A stretch of 64,000 nucleotides of DNA from Methanolobus halotolerans. Lineage in GTDB: Archaea > Halobacteriota > Methanosarcinia > Methanosarcinales > Methanosarcinaceae. The position numbers and the translations under genes are program-made. Within the stretch, counting starts at the first letter, position 1; the number at the start of each line of letters is the position of its first letter. The stretch lies in the NCBI RefSeq assembly GCF_004745425.1, contig NZ_PGGK01000011.1, positions 1 to 64,000 of the forward strand, read 5' to 3'. Below the pieces are notes generated by a model that was not told where the DNA came from, did no database searches, and saw only the letters and a list, made by a program, of their open reading frames with translations. Shown here piece by piece: positions 1 through 7,166 of this stretch.

Positions 1-384
1 TTTTTCAGAAGTGGTTTATGCGCACGCTTGAGGCGATTTTCATGCGTGAGTACAGGTTGTTTTTAACTGACATTATTGAAGCGATTGATGAGATTGAAGA
101 TTTCACTTCAGGAATGGACTTCACTGAATTTCTAAACGATAGGAAAACCCGAAAGGCAGTTGTAAAGAATATCGAAATCATTGGTGAAGCCGCTAAGAAT
201 GTGCCGGATGAGATAAAAACAAGTTATCCTGATATTCCATGGCGGGTGATTGCCGGTATGCGGGACCGCTTAGCTCATGGTTATTTCGGAATCGATTATG
301 TGATTGTGTGGGATGTTGTTGGCAATCGTCTGATTGGTTTAAGGGATTCTATCCGGGCAATTCTGGTTGAGATAGATTGAGCAG
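1..384. repeat. Direct repeat, left copy (hepT unit)
   Basis: Bases 1-384 match bases 836-1219 with one mismatch (G at 357, A at 1192), so the repeat period is 835 bases. The match starts at the window edge, so the true left limit is not visible. It ends just after the hepT stop codon. The near identity points to a recent tandem duplication of the MntA/HepT unit. Confidence 0.95.
42..380 (+). CDS. hepT: HepT-like HEPN toxin, left copy
   Basis: This is a 112-residue HEPN (DUF86) protein. HepT proteins are RNases whose active site is the motif RX4HXY; here it reads RDRLAHGY, about residues 76-83. The partner nucleotidyltransferase MntA is known in Shewanella to neutralise HepT by adding AMP to the tyrosine of this motif. 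I chose ATG 42 over ATG 18 because GAGG lies eight bases upstream and HepT proteins usually begin M-R-x-Y. The matching antitoxin gene should lie left of position 1. It differs from the right copy by one residue (Ala versus Thr near the C terminus). The function is by family; activity is not shown. Confidence 0.85.
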   Translation: MREYRLFLTDIIEAIDEIEDFTSGMDFTEFLNDRKTRKAVVKNIEIIGEAAKNVPDEIKTSYPDIPWRVIAGMRDRLAHGYFGIDYVIVWDVVGNRLIGLRDSIRAILVEID

Positions 385-566
385 GAAACAAACGCTGAGA
401 AAGCACACTCCATTATAACAACGGAAAGAATAGAGCATTGTGACTACATTTCCAAAGTTGAGAAGGTTCTGTTCTATACAGGCGGGTTTTTTAACAATGC
501 CAACCAAAGTACTAATATAAAAAGACCCTCCAAAATGTGCATCAGAGGTCTCATAAGGGAATCAAT

Positions 567-866
567 ATGATCAAAAAGGATATTATTCTGGGAAGACTGG
601 ATGAGCTGTTTCCGGAGTTGAAAAGGAACTATAAGGTAAAGGAAATAGGTCTTTTTGGGTCGGTTGTGAGAAATGAGTACAAAACCGGTAGCGATATTGA
701 CTTCCTTGTTGAGTTTGAGAAAGGTGCGGATCTTTTTGATCTCTCTGCCCTTGGAATTTTTCTTGAAGACGAGTTCGGGTCAAAGGTAGATATCATCTCG
801 AAACGTGCCGTAAGGGATGAATTGAAGAGCAGGATTTTTTCAGAAGTGGTTTATGCGCACGCTTGA
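567..866 (+). CDS. mntA: MntA-like nucleotidyltransferase antitoxin
   Basis: This 99-residue minimal nucleotidyltransferase carries the family signature GSX10DXD: Gly-Ser near residues 31-32 and Asp-Ile-Asp ten residues later. MntA enzymes transfer AMP from ATP to the HepT toxin and so silence it. An earlier ATG at 537 exists, but 567 gives the usual MntA length and follows AAGGGA. Its stop overlaps the region before the right hepT, whose ribosome site GAGG spans the stop codon, so the two genes should be translated together. It is intact, unlike the broken homologue at 24376. Confidence 0.87.
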   Translation: MIKKDIILGRLDELFPELKRNYKVKEIGLFGSVVRNEYKTGSDIDFLVEFEKGADLFDLSALGIFLEDEFGSKVDIISKRAVRDELKSRIFSEVVYAHA

Positions 867-1219
867 GGCGATTTTCATGCGTGAGTACAGGTTGTTTTTA
901 ACTGACATTATTGAAGCGATTGATGAGATTGAAGATTTCACTTCAGGAATGGACTTCACTGAATTTCTAAACGATAGGAAAACCCGAAAGGCAGTTGTAA
1001 AGAATATCGAAATCATTGGTGAAGCCGCTAAGAATGTGCCGGATGAGATAAAAACAAGTTATCCTGATATTCCATGGCGGGTGATTGCCGGTATGCGGGA
1101 CCGCTTAGCTCATGGTTATTTCGGAATCGATTATGTGATTGTGTGGGATGTTGTTGGCAATCGTCTGATTGGTTTAAGGGATTCTATCCGGACAATTCTG
1201 GTTGAGATAGATTGAGCAG
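836..1219. repeat. Direct repeat, right copy (hepT unit)
   Basis: This is the second copy of the 384-base repeat described at 1-384. It begins inside the last codons of mntA and ends four bases after the hepT stop. The sequences after the two copies (385 on and 1220 on) are unrelated. Confidence 0.95.
877..1215 (+). CDS. hepT: HepT-like HEPN toxin, right copy
   Basis: This is the second intact 112-residue HEPN toxin, identical to the left copy except for one Ala-to-Thr change. It keeps the RX4HXY RNase motif. The start at 877 is preferred over 853 because GAGG at 865-868 sits at good spacing and overlaps the mntA stop. Together with mntA it forms a complete antitoxin-toxin operon. The module lies directly before the virion head genes, which suggests the provirus carries it as a stability or exclusion cassette; that role is inference. 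Confidence 0.87.
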   Translation: MREYRLFLTDIIEAIDEIEDFTSGMDFTEFLNDRKTRKAVVKNIEIIGEAAKNVPDEIKTSYPDIPWRVIAGMRDRLAHGYFGIDYVIVWDVVGNRLIGLRDSIRTILVEID

Positions 1220-1272
1220 CAAAAAACTTAACCCGTCCTACCGGGAGTCAAATTTTATGTGTAAAAATGTTC

Positions 1273-1287
1273 ACATATTATATATGT
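1273..1287. promoter_or_regulatory. Palindromic TATA-like element
   Basis: The 15 bases ACATATTATATATGT form an inverted repeat (arms ACATAT/ATATGT), nested in a looser TCACA/TGTGA pair (1271-1275 and 1290-1294). The AT core could serve as a TATA box. It lies between hepT and the head genes and could be a repressor-controlled promoter of the late operon. This is a sequence impression only. Confidence 0.35.
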
Positions 1288-1360
1288 CGTGTGACTTAAA
1301 TAGGACATTAGTATCTGTTTCCTCATCCAGCATTTCTGGCGCTTTTTCAATTGTATAATC

Positions 1361-1368
1361 TTTTTATA
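1361..1368 (+). promoter_or_regulatory. TATA box of head gene operon
   Basis: TTTTTATA lies about 24 bases before the ATG at 1389. This is the usual archaeal TATA-to-start spacing for a leaderless or nearly leaderless transcript. No Shine-Dalgarno sequence precedes the ATG, which agrees with a leaderless message. Confidence 0.45.
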
Positions 1369-1388
1369 CCCGTTGTATTTGTAGTTTA

Positions 1389-2381
1389 ATGTCGATGGCT
1401 ATCACTATTGAAGGTACTGCATTTCCACTCGGCGAGATAAACAAAAATGGATGGGGAATCCCTTTTTCAGAAGCAGACAATGCCATTTCCTCTCTCAAGG
1501 GTTCTGTACTTCGAATATGTCCACGGGATGCACCCCACGAATGTGACTTTTCTGAGGATCCAAACGCAGAGATTGGCAGGGTTGTTGATGCCTGGCGTGA
1601 AGGACCAGAGATCAAAGCAAGAGCGTCAGTAACTGATTCCGTAGCTGAAAGAAAGATTCAGGACGGAACCTGGGAGAACACATGGAGTGTCTATTCTCTG
1701 GCAGATTCCATCAATGATAGTTGGGCCAGCGGAGTCCATGCCAGGTCCCTTACACTTGTCCAGACTCCTGCTTGGGAGCAGGCAACCTGGAATATAGCAG
1801 CAGCTGAGGACGGAAAGGTGGCAGTACGTAACATTCATCAATTCAAAATCATCGCATCGGGTGATCATGTGACAGATAACAAAGACAATCCTAAGGGTGG
1901 TGGAGATCCTTCACCGGATGAAAAGCTTGCTGAGCTCGAAAAGGACAAGGCGGTTAAAGAAAAGGAGATCGAGGATCTGAAAGCTACTAAAGCAGAACTT
2001 GAAACAAAGGTAGAGAATCTCGAAAAAGTGGTTGCTTCCTATGAAAAGGACAAGGCCACATCTGTTCCACTGGAACAGGTGCAGGAACTCGTGGCAAACA
2101 AAGCAGATGAGATCGCCACTGCCAAGATCACAGCTTACAAGGAAGAGCAGAGAAGAGCCAGTGCAATGGACAGTTTCACGGCTGCCAGGAAGGATCTAAA
2201 CCTCGAAACAATACCTGAGAATTTTCAACATCTGACAGCATCGGATATCGAGAAGCTTGCGGAAGACCTTGGAAGTATAAAACTCGGAGCATCTGTTGAA
2301 AGTATCAGTTACCCCAGCTCAACCGGGGCCGGGACCGTTGGAAGATGGGACAGCACTAAGAAAGAATGGGTGGTGGGATAA
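1389..2381 (+). CDS. Putative capsid protease/scaffold protein
   Basis: This 330-residue protein has two parts. The first 140 residues are globular; the pattern (His in DAPHECD, then a strand-rich stretch ending TWSVYS) resembles prohead serine proteases such as the S78 or XkdF types. Residues about 180-250 are a charged Lys/Glu-rich coiled coil typical of capsid scaffolds. Position also fits, because it directly precedes the decoration and major capsid genes. Its stop overlaps the next start (TAATG). The ATG at 1395 is an alternative start. I cannot prove the catalytic residues, and it could be a scaffold without protease activity. Confidence 0.6.
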   Translation: MSMAITIEGTAFPLGEINKNGWGIPFSEADNAISSLKGSVLRICPRDAPHECDFSEDPNAEIGRVVDAWREGPEIKARASVTDSVAERKIQDGTWENTWSVYSLADSINDSWASGVHARSLTLVQTPAWEQATWNIAAAEDGKVAVRNIHQFKIIASGDHVTDNKDNPKGGGDPSPDEKLAELEKDKAVKEKEIEDLKATKAELETKVENLEKVVASYEKDKATSVPLEQVQELVANKADEIATAKITAYKEEQRRASAMDSFTAARKDLNLETIPENFQHLTASDIEKLAEDLGSIKLGASVESISYPSSTGAGTVGRWDSTKKEWVVG

Positions 2382-2836
2382 TGACATACACTGGCGTTAT
2401 GAAACCTGCTAACAAGATAGTGGCAGGCGGGAGTCCACTGACCCAGGAGCTTAAGGTCGAGACTGCTACAAGCATGTACCCCGGTCGTCTGGTCAAGAGG
2501 GGTACCAACGATGATGATATGGTAATGAACACTGCAGGTGGTCCTGCATTGGGTTGGCTCGGATATGAGCAGACCAATCCAGTATTCATGCCCACGGATG
2601 TTGATACCATCTATGTTCAGGATGACATGGCAGCTGTCCTGTACGGTGGGGGTTTCCTGATAGTTGGCAGTCTTGCATCGGGCCAGAACGTGGTCAAAGG
2701 TACTCGCCTTAAAGCAGCTGCAGACGGAGAGCTTGCAGCAGGTATTGTTGGAACTGACGAGATCGTAGCAATAGCTGAAGAATCAGTTGATGCAAGCTCA
2801 GCGGCTGCAGACATTGTGGTACTGAGTCTAATATAA
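2381..2836 (+). CDS. Putative head decoration/stabilising protein
   Basis: This 151-residue, Gly/Ala/Val-rich protein is made of short beta strands, with turns such as GGGFLIVGSL. It sits between the protease/scaffold and the major capsid gene, where tailed viruses commonly encode a capsid cement or decoration protein. The start ATG overlaps the previous stop as TAATG; an in-frame ATG at 2366 would overlap the upstream gene more deeply. The assignment rests on position, size and composition, not on a firm family match. Confidence 0.55.
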   Translation: MTYTGVMKPANKIVAGGSPLTQELKVETATSMYPGRLVKRGTNDDDMVMNTAGGPALGWLGYEQTNPVFMPTDVDTIYVQDDMAAVLYGGGFLIVGSLASGQNVVKGTRLKAAADGELAAGIVGTDEIVAIAEESVDASSAAADIVVLSLI

Positions 2837-2845
2837 GGTGAAAAA

Positions 2846-3712
2846 ATGACAAATGCACTCGCAACATTCTCAAAAGAAATTGATTCCTCTCTTGTTCCTG
2901 CCTTAAGGAACGCACTTGTTGGCAGGAAATTGGTACATGTGACCCCGGAGAAGGGGTTCGGTATCACTTCCGTTGACTGGGGAAGGATCACAGACGTTAG
3001 CGATGGATACGTATCGTACGGTTTCCGCGATGGTAACGAGGATAAGGTCGAGGTCTATCTGACCAACTCAAAGGTACCTGTATATTGGAAGGACTACACG
3101 GTTGACAGGCGAATATATGGAAGCTGGCTTAGAAGCGGGGTAGACGTTGATAGAGCATCTGCTATATCGGCTGCATACAAAGCAGCAAAGGCAGAGAATG
3201 CAGCCATCATTATGGGTATCAGCAATGATGGTACAAATTACGATCTCAAAGGCCTCTATCAGGGTGCAGGTAATGATTACTCCGTGACCAAGGATTTCGG
3301 GACCTATGGCAATGCTACCGATGCCCTGGCAGGTGTCTATGAGCTCATGGACGACGATGGCATTCCTGTTGACAGCCTTTCTTTCAACTGGATACTTGCA
3401 ACCGCCCAGCGCAGACAGCTGATGGCCAGTCGCAGTACAAACGGTATCAAGGAGATGCCGGATATCCTAGAAATGCTCAATGGAGGACAAATCTTTGGAA
3501 GCAGTACTCTTACTGCAGGTACCGGACTCGTCTGTCCCACAGAGAACTTCGGAGAGCCTTATGTTGACTTCTACATGACATCCGATTTCAGAACAGAGCA
3601 TGGTGTCGATTCGAAGCACCCTGATACAGGTGATCTCAACGGTCGTATCTACAGTGCCGGTATCCTGAGAATAAAACAGGATGTAGCGATTTGTAAGACG
3701 AGCTCTATCTAA
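2846..3712 (+). CDS. Major capsid protein, HK97 fold
   Basis: This 288-residue protein follows the decoration gene and begins after GGTGAAAA. The middle (PVYWKDYTVDRRIY, then an Ala-rich helix with YKAAKAEN and IIMGISNDGT) matches the layout of encapsulin-like HK97 major capsid proteins, with a spine helix and a following peripheral domain. The C-terminal part (GRIYSAGILRIKQDVAI) looks like the closing strands of that fold. It should form the icosahedral shell around the viral DNA. The virion gene order around it supports the call strongly. Confidence 0.8.
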   Translation: MTNALATFSKEIDSSLVPALRNALVGRKLVHVTPEKGFGITSVDWGRITDVSDGYVSYGFRDGNEDKVEVYLTNSKVPVYWKDYTVDRRIYGSWLRSGVDVDRASAISAAYKAAKAENAAIIMGISNDGTNYDLKGLYQGAGNDYSVTKDFGTYGNATDALAGVYELMDDDGIPVDSLSFNWILATAQRRQLMASRSTNGIKEMPDILEMLNGGQIFGSSTLTAGTGLVCPTENFGEPYVDFYMTSDFRTEHGVDSKHPDTGDLNGRIYSAGILRIKQDVAICKTSSI

Positions 3713-3721
3713 GGTGAGAGG

Positions 3722-3919
3722 ATGGTTAAGGTTAAGGTACGTGTTAACAATCTTGCAATCGATGTCGATGGAAAGGAGATGAGGTTCAGGCGAGGGGACG
3801 TGTTCGAGATCCCAGCAGAGAGAGCTGCAGGGCTGGGCAACTCTGTCCTTATTCTTGAGAACATTCCTGAGCCAGAGCAAAACCCTCCAGATACAGTAGC
3901 AGCCAGAAAACGGAAGTGA
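3722..3919 (+). CDS. Small head-module protein
   Basis: This 65-residue protein has a compact N-terminal half and a Pro/Gln-rich, basic tail ending in RKRK. It follows the capsid gene after GGTGAGAGG, a clear ribosome site. Many tailed viruses carry a small gene of this kind between the capsid and connector genes. I do not recognise the family, and no function can be given beyond membership of the virion operon. Confidence 0.65.
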   Translation: MVKVKVRVNNLAIDVDGKEMRFRRGDVFEIPAERAAGLGNSVLILENIPEPEQNPPDTVAARKRK

Positions 3920-3923
3920 ATAA

Positions 3924-4307
3924 GTGAGTCTGTGTACGGTAGTTGAGGTTAGAGCCATCGTGGACCCAAAACACCTCACAGACGATGATATTGCTTCCAT
4001 CATTGCTCATGCCAGCAATGTCATTGTCCTGAATACCGGGGCCAGTGTAGATATTGATGACGATATTTTGAGCACAGCCTGCGTTCACCTAGCTACCTCT
4101 ATGGTCCTCCAGAAGATGAAGTTCACAGGAGAGTTGGCAGCACAGATAAAACTTGGTAACGAGTCCCAATCTAACAGTATTGACATTGATATAACCAGAC
4201 ACGAACAGCTCGCTGAAAAGTACATGAAGAAGTTCAGGTACGCAACAACCGGATTTTCAATATTGTATGGGAGAGCAGGTGTTAAAGTGGTTAATAACGA
4301 GGAATGA
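3924..4307 (+). CDS. Putative head-tail connector protein
   Basis: This 127-residue, largely helical protein resembles the gp6-type connector family: an N-terminal VxEVRAIVDP segment, a short helix DDDIASIIAHAS, and a long later helix. Such proteins form a ring beneath the portal. The start is GTG at 3924, four bases after the preceding stop. The end overlaps the next gene (ATGATG). Position between capsid and tail completion genes supports the role. Confidence 0.65.
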   Translation: MSLCTVVEVRAIVDPKHLTDDDIASIIAHASNVIVLNTGASVDIDDDILSTACVHLATSMVLQKMKFTGELAAQIKLGNESQSNSIDIDITRHEQLAEKYMKKFRYATTGFSILYGRAGVKVVNNEE

Positions 4308-4651
4308 TGATTCACGATATTGGATTATTCCACACCTGCAATATCACATCCAGAATTCAGTCTGGCCAGGATGAGTTCGGTTCACCAATTTATACAACCA
4401 CCAGTAAGGTGTCAAGCTGCCGTTTCATCCAGAACAACGGTCGAATAGTTTCACTGGATAGTGGAGAACATGTGGTCACAGAAACCTCTGTTATACTTCC
4501 ACCCACCGTAACAGTTGCAGAGGGTCAAACGATCACAAGCAATGTCCCCAGTTTCTCTAACACTTACGACGTTACAGCTGTAAAGGCCATCTTCTGGCCC
4601 ATGGCAAATGTAGTGCATCACTACGAATGCGAGCTCAAGGCGGTGGAATAA
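4304..4651 (+). CDS. Putative head closure protein
   Basis: This 115-residue beta-rich protein begins within the end of the connector gene (ATG at 4304 or 4307). Its features (ITSRIQSGQDEFGSPIYTTTS, then VILPPTVTVAEGQTI) recall SPP1 gp16-like head-closure or stopper proteins, which are often this size and placed here. It would seal the head after DNA packaging. The stop overlaps the next start as TAATG. Confidence 0.6.
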   Translation: MMIHDIGLFHTCNITSRIQSGQDEFGSPIYTTTSKVSSCRFIQNNGRIVSLDSGEHVVTETSVILPPTVTVAEGQTITSNVPSFSNTYDVTAVKAIFWPMANVVHHYECELKAVE

Positions 4652-4932
4652 TGGAGATCGACTCTGACACTTACGACAAGATAATTGAGACCCATACCGA
4701 TGTCAAGCACGTTCGTGCCGGTATCGATAAGATGAGCTGCCAACTCGATGACCACGAGAAGAGGATTCGTGTACTTGAGAAGTGTTCCATCGAGGATCAT
4801 GAAGAAAGGATCCGCATGCTGGAAGAGCGACAGAACCGGTGGCTGGGAAGGAATGCTTTCATTGGTCTGGCTGTTGTCATGGTCTTGCAGATAGCGGGAA
4901 TTGTGGTTCAGATAGTGTTTCTTGGGAGCTGA
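4651..4932 (+). CDS. Coiled-coil protein with C-terminal membrane helix
   Basis: This 93-residue protein has an N-terminal two-thirds rich in Asp, Glu, Lys and Arg with heptad-like repeats (DDHEKRIRVLE, EDHEERIRMLEERQ). It ends in one hydrophobic helix (AFIGLAVVMVLQIAGIVVQIVFL). This layout resembles XhlA-type holin partners. It is odd inside a neck gene cluster, between the closure and tail-completion genes. No other lysis gene is visible in the window. It could act in host lysis, in virion-membrane contact, or in assembly; the sequence does not decide. Confidence 0.6.
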   Translation: MEIDSDTYDKIIETHTDVKHVRAGIDKMSCQLDDHEKRIRVLEKCSIEDHEERIRMLEERQNRWLGRNAFIGLAVVMVLQIAGIVVQIVFLGS

Positions 4933-4934
4933 TC

Positions 4935-5366
4935 ATGTTCAAAATGAATGTCATTGGTATCGATGAGTTGCAGAAGAACCTGAAAGAGCTAGGTAAGGAC
5001 ATTGCTGATGTCCTGGAGGAAAGTACACTTGCAGGAGCAGATGTGGTTGTAAGAGCTGCTCAGGAGAACTCCAGAAAAGGTGGTGATAATTTCCCTTACA
5101 GGATAACTGGTAATCTGTTCCGCAACCTTGCACACGTGAGCCCGGTATCAGTAGAGAAATCGAACGATAAGTGTGAGGTGATGGTAGGTTCTACCATGAA
5201 CTACGCAATGCGCCTTGAGAAAGGATTCAACGATACCGATTCACTGGGACGGAGATATCATCAACCTCCAAGACCGTTTCTTCGCCCTGCACTGGATGAG
5301 AACGCGGAAGAGGTCGAGAGAGCCATTGCCCTCAAACTTGAAAAACTTATCAGGAGCTACAGATGA
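4935..5366 (+). CDS. HK97 gp10-like tail completion protein
   Basis: This 143-residue protein starts at ATG 4935, two bases after the preceding stop. The N-terminal helix (IDELQKNLKELGKDIADVLEE) and the later Y-A-x-R-L-E-K-G and PPRPFLRPAL segments are the hallmarks of the HK97 gp10 family. These proteins join head and tail. The gene overlaps the next one (ATGA). A longer frame from 4839 exists but would overlap the previous gene by about 95 bases and is unlikely. Confidence 0.8.
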   Translation: MFKMNVIGIDELQKNLKELGKDIADVLEESTLAGADVVVRAAQENSRKGGDNFPYRITGNLFRNLAHVSPVSVEKSNDKCEVMVGSTMNYAMRLEKGFNDTDSLGRRYHQPPRPFLRPALDENAEEVERAIALKLEKLIRSYR

Positions 5367-5743
5367 CCTCGATCCATGGGGCTCTCAGGAACCTGCTCTT
5401 TGCAGACAATATGGTGATGAGCCTAACCAGTACCCGGATCTATCCTCTCAGATTACCACTTGAATGTCCACTGTCTGCTATCAGTATTCACAAAATAAGC
5501 AATCCAATCGACCATGTGACAGGGTTTGCAACTCCCAGATACCAGTTCTCATGCTGGTCCCATACCTATGCCCAGGTCCAGCAACTTTCAGATGCGGTCA
5601 TTGACTGCTTGAACAGGTACAAGGGAGTGGTTCATGGGAATCCTATCAAGCAGATCGTATACCTGGAGTCTCACGATGCCTTGGAAGACGATTCTGGTAT
5701 CTATCATGTCCCTATCGATTTCAAGATTATACATATGAGGTAA
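5363..5743 (+). CDS. Putative tail terminator protein
   Basis: This 126-residue protein resembles the DUF3168 minor tail family (lambda gpU-like tail terminators): an N-terminal helix, IYPLRLP, then a strand with YQFSCWSHTYAQVQQLSDAV. Its start overlaps the gp10-like gene as ATGA. It lies directly before the tail tube gene, as expected. The terminator caps the finished tail tube for head joining. Confidence 0.68.
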   Translation: MTSIHGALRNLLFADNMVMSLTSTRIYPLRLPLECPLSAISIHKISNPIDHVTGFATPRYQFSCWSHTYAQVQQLSDAVIDCLNRYKGVVHGNPIKQIVYLESHDALEDDSGIYHVPIDFKIIHMR

Positions 5744-5747
5744 TAAC

Positions 5748-6542
5748 ATGGCACAAACAACTGTACAGAACTCAAATGCCATCCGGTTTGGATCCGGAAA
5801 ACTGGAGATAGGTACATCCATCGGATCGCTTGTCAATATCGGCGCCATTCGCAATGCAGTATTTAAGGAAGAATGGGAGGATGTCGAGGTCAAATCCGAT
5901 AATGCAGGCATTGTAAAGGTCGGAATCAAGGAACATGTCGCATACATCGAATGCGATATGATGGAAGTGAACCTGGAGAACCTGAACACTATAAGAGGTG
6001 ACTTGGATGCATATTCAACAGTTGCTGAAACTCCTGTTTCCGTGACCAGTGAAACACATACACTTGAAGGCACTGATTTTACAAGACTCGATCACAGGAA
6101 CGGCGATGGGGCCGAAGTATCCGGCATTGTGGTAACTGATTCATCTGATGATCCGGCTGTCAGGAACATTGACTACGTAATAGCTGTTGATACAGAAGGA
6201 TACACCTGCATTGCAAGGATCTCTGATTCAATTGTCATCTCAGATGGAGAAGGTATCAAGGTGGATTATTCCTATATTCCCATCTCTGCTGCTACTCTTA
6301 CAAGCGGTGGAAAAACCTCAATCTCGAATCGTGTTGTTCGCATAACCAACACCAATGAGAACGATAAGACCTTCCGTATAACAATCTACAAGGCCACTGT
6401 CAACGAAGGTCAGAATATTGAGTTCCCTGCAGATGATGGTGATGATCCCGCAATGCCACATCTGAAAATGAAAGGAGTGCTGGATGTATCAAGGACTGCA
6501 GGAGATCAGCTTTTCGAGATATATGATGAGCAGGGGGTCTGA
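5748..6542 (+). CDS. Major tail tube protein
   Basis: This 264-residue protein is beta-rich and opens with a segment (IGSLVNIGAIRNAVFKEEW) typical of tail tube proteins. It lies between the terminator and the tail assembly chaperones, the conserved place for the tube gene of siphoviruses. A middle insertion (about residues 85-185) rich in Ser, Asp and Thr may be a surface domain on the tube. The protein would polymerise around the tape measure. Confidence 0.75.
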   Translation: MAQTTVQNSNAIRFGSGKLEIGTSIGSLVNIGAIRNAVFKEEWEDVEVKSDNAGIVKVGIKEHVAYIECDMMEVNLENLNTIRGDLDAYSTVAETPVSVTSETHTLEGTDFTRLDHRNGDGAEVSGIVVTDSSDDPAVRNIDYVIAVDTEGYTCIARISDSIVISDGEGIKVDYSYIPISAATLTSGGKTSISNRVVRITNTNENDKTFRITIYKATVNEGQNIEFPADDGDDPAMPHLKMKGVLDVSRTAGDQLFEIYDEQGV

Positions 6543-6544
6543 AT

Positions 6545-6901
6545 ATGTCTGATATCATGAAGGATTTCGATACCATCGCACCTATTAAGCGGATTGCAAG
6601 GATCGGAGGAGAAGAAGTCGATGTTTCGGTGTTCTCGACACGTGCAACCCTGAAGCTAATTGACATGACCGACTCTCCAGAGAAGATACACGATCTTGAA
6701 AACGGTAAGAACATTGAGGGGTTTGTCGAGGTGGTAGCAACTGCATGCAAGCGTTCGAATCCAAAGATAAGCACAGACTGGCTCATGGATAATGTGGACA
6801 TGTTCACCCTCGTTGAATTCTCAAAGTTCGTCCTGGAGCCGATCATTCAGAAACTTGAGGAGATAAAACCTACCGAGGGTCTTGAAAAAAACTGTCAGTA
6901 A
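6545..6901 (+). CDS. Tail assembly chaperone, short form (gpG-like)
   Basis: This 118-residue protein lies between the tail tube and tape measure genes, the fixed place of the G/GT chaperones in long-tailed viruses. It ends soon after the slippery site at 6886. Readthrough in the zero frame yields this short form; a -1 slip yields the long form described at 6892. The short form is expected to coat the tape measure during tail assembly. Assignment rests on position, size and the frameshift signal. Confidence 0.75.
   Translation: MSDIMKDFDTIAPIKRIARIGGEEVDVSVFSTRATLKLIDMTDSPEKIHDLENGKNIEGFVEVVATACKRSNPKISTDWLMDNVDMFTLVEFSKFVLEPIIQKLEEIKPTEGLEKNCQ
6886..6892 (+). promoter_or_regulatory. Programmed -1 frameshift slippery site
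   Basis: The heptamer reads A AAA AAC in the zero frame and fits the X-XXY-YYZ rule for -1 slippage. A -1 slip here joins the short chaperone frame to the open frame ending at 7164, which has no stop between the heptamer and its end. The predicted fusion has 206 residues. The position in the tail chaperone pair is exactly where tailed phages use this device. Frequency of slippage cannot be judged. Confidence 0.85.
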
Positions 6902-7164
6902 CCATCGGGGATATCTTCTCCCAGATGGGGATCATGTATTCCTGGGCCACCCCAGATCATCTGCTGAATCAAATGTCGATGAACCAGGTCATGCTCTACT
7001 ATGAAAAAGGGATCAAGGCAATCGAACTGCAGGCAAGGATATTCTGGGGCGTGCTTGGTGAAGCTTTGAGTGGACAGGAAAAAGTAAGTGAAACAGACAA
7101 TGGTGACAAACCGGACCTGGATAGGTTCTACGAACTTTATGGAAACAGGATAAAAAGAAGGTAA
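6892..7164 (+). CDS. Tail assembly chaperone, frameshift extension (gpT-like)
   Basis: The second half of the frameshift pair contributes 90 residues, beginning LSVTIGDIFSQMG right after the slippery site. It has no good ribosome site of its own; the first ATG in frame (6925) lies inside the conserved part, so expression by frameshift is more likely than a separate start. The segment is helical (MYSWATPDHLLNQMSMNQV) and ends three bases before the tape measure start. The long GT form is expected to recruit tube subunits to the tape measure. Confidence 0.75.
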   Translation: MSVTIGDIFSQMGIMYSWATPDHLLNQMSMNQVMLYYEKGIKAIELQARIFWGVLGEALSGQEKVSETDNGDKPDLDRFYELYGNRIKRR

Positions 7165-7166
7165 TC

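Noticed and set aside
385-566. Gene fragment between the left hepT copy and mntA
   Set aside because: Short frames only, with no recognisable motif. It may be old flanking sequence carried with the duplication.
2846-3712. Encapsulin shell serving the half-ferritins at 38101
   Set aside because: The gene sits among virion genes and 35 kb from the half-ferritins. It is better read as a viral capsid protein of the same fold.
4839-4934. Long start of the tail completion gene at 4839
   Set aside because: It would overlap the membrane-helix gene by about 95 bases, and the added Cys/Trp-rich residues do not fit the HK97 gp10 family.
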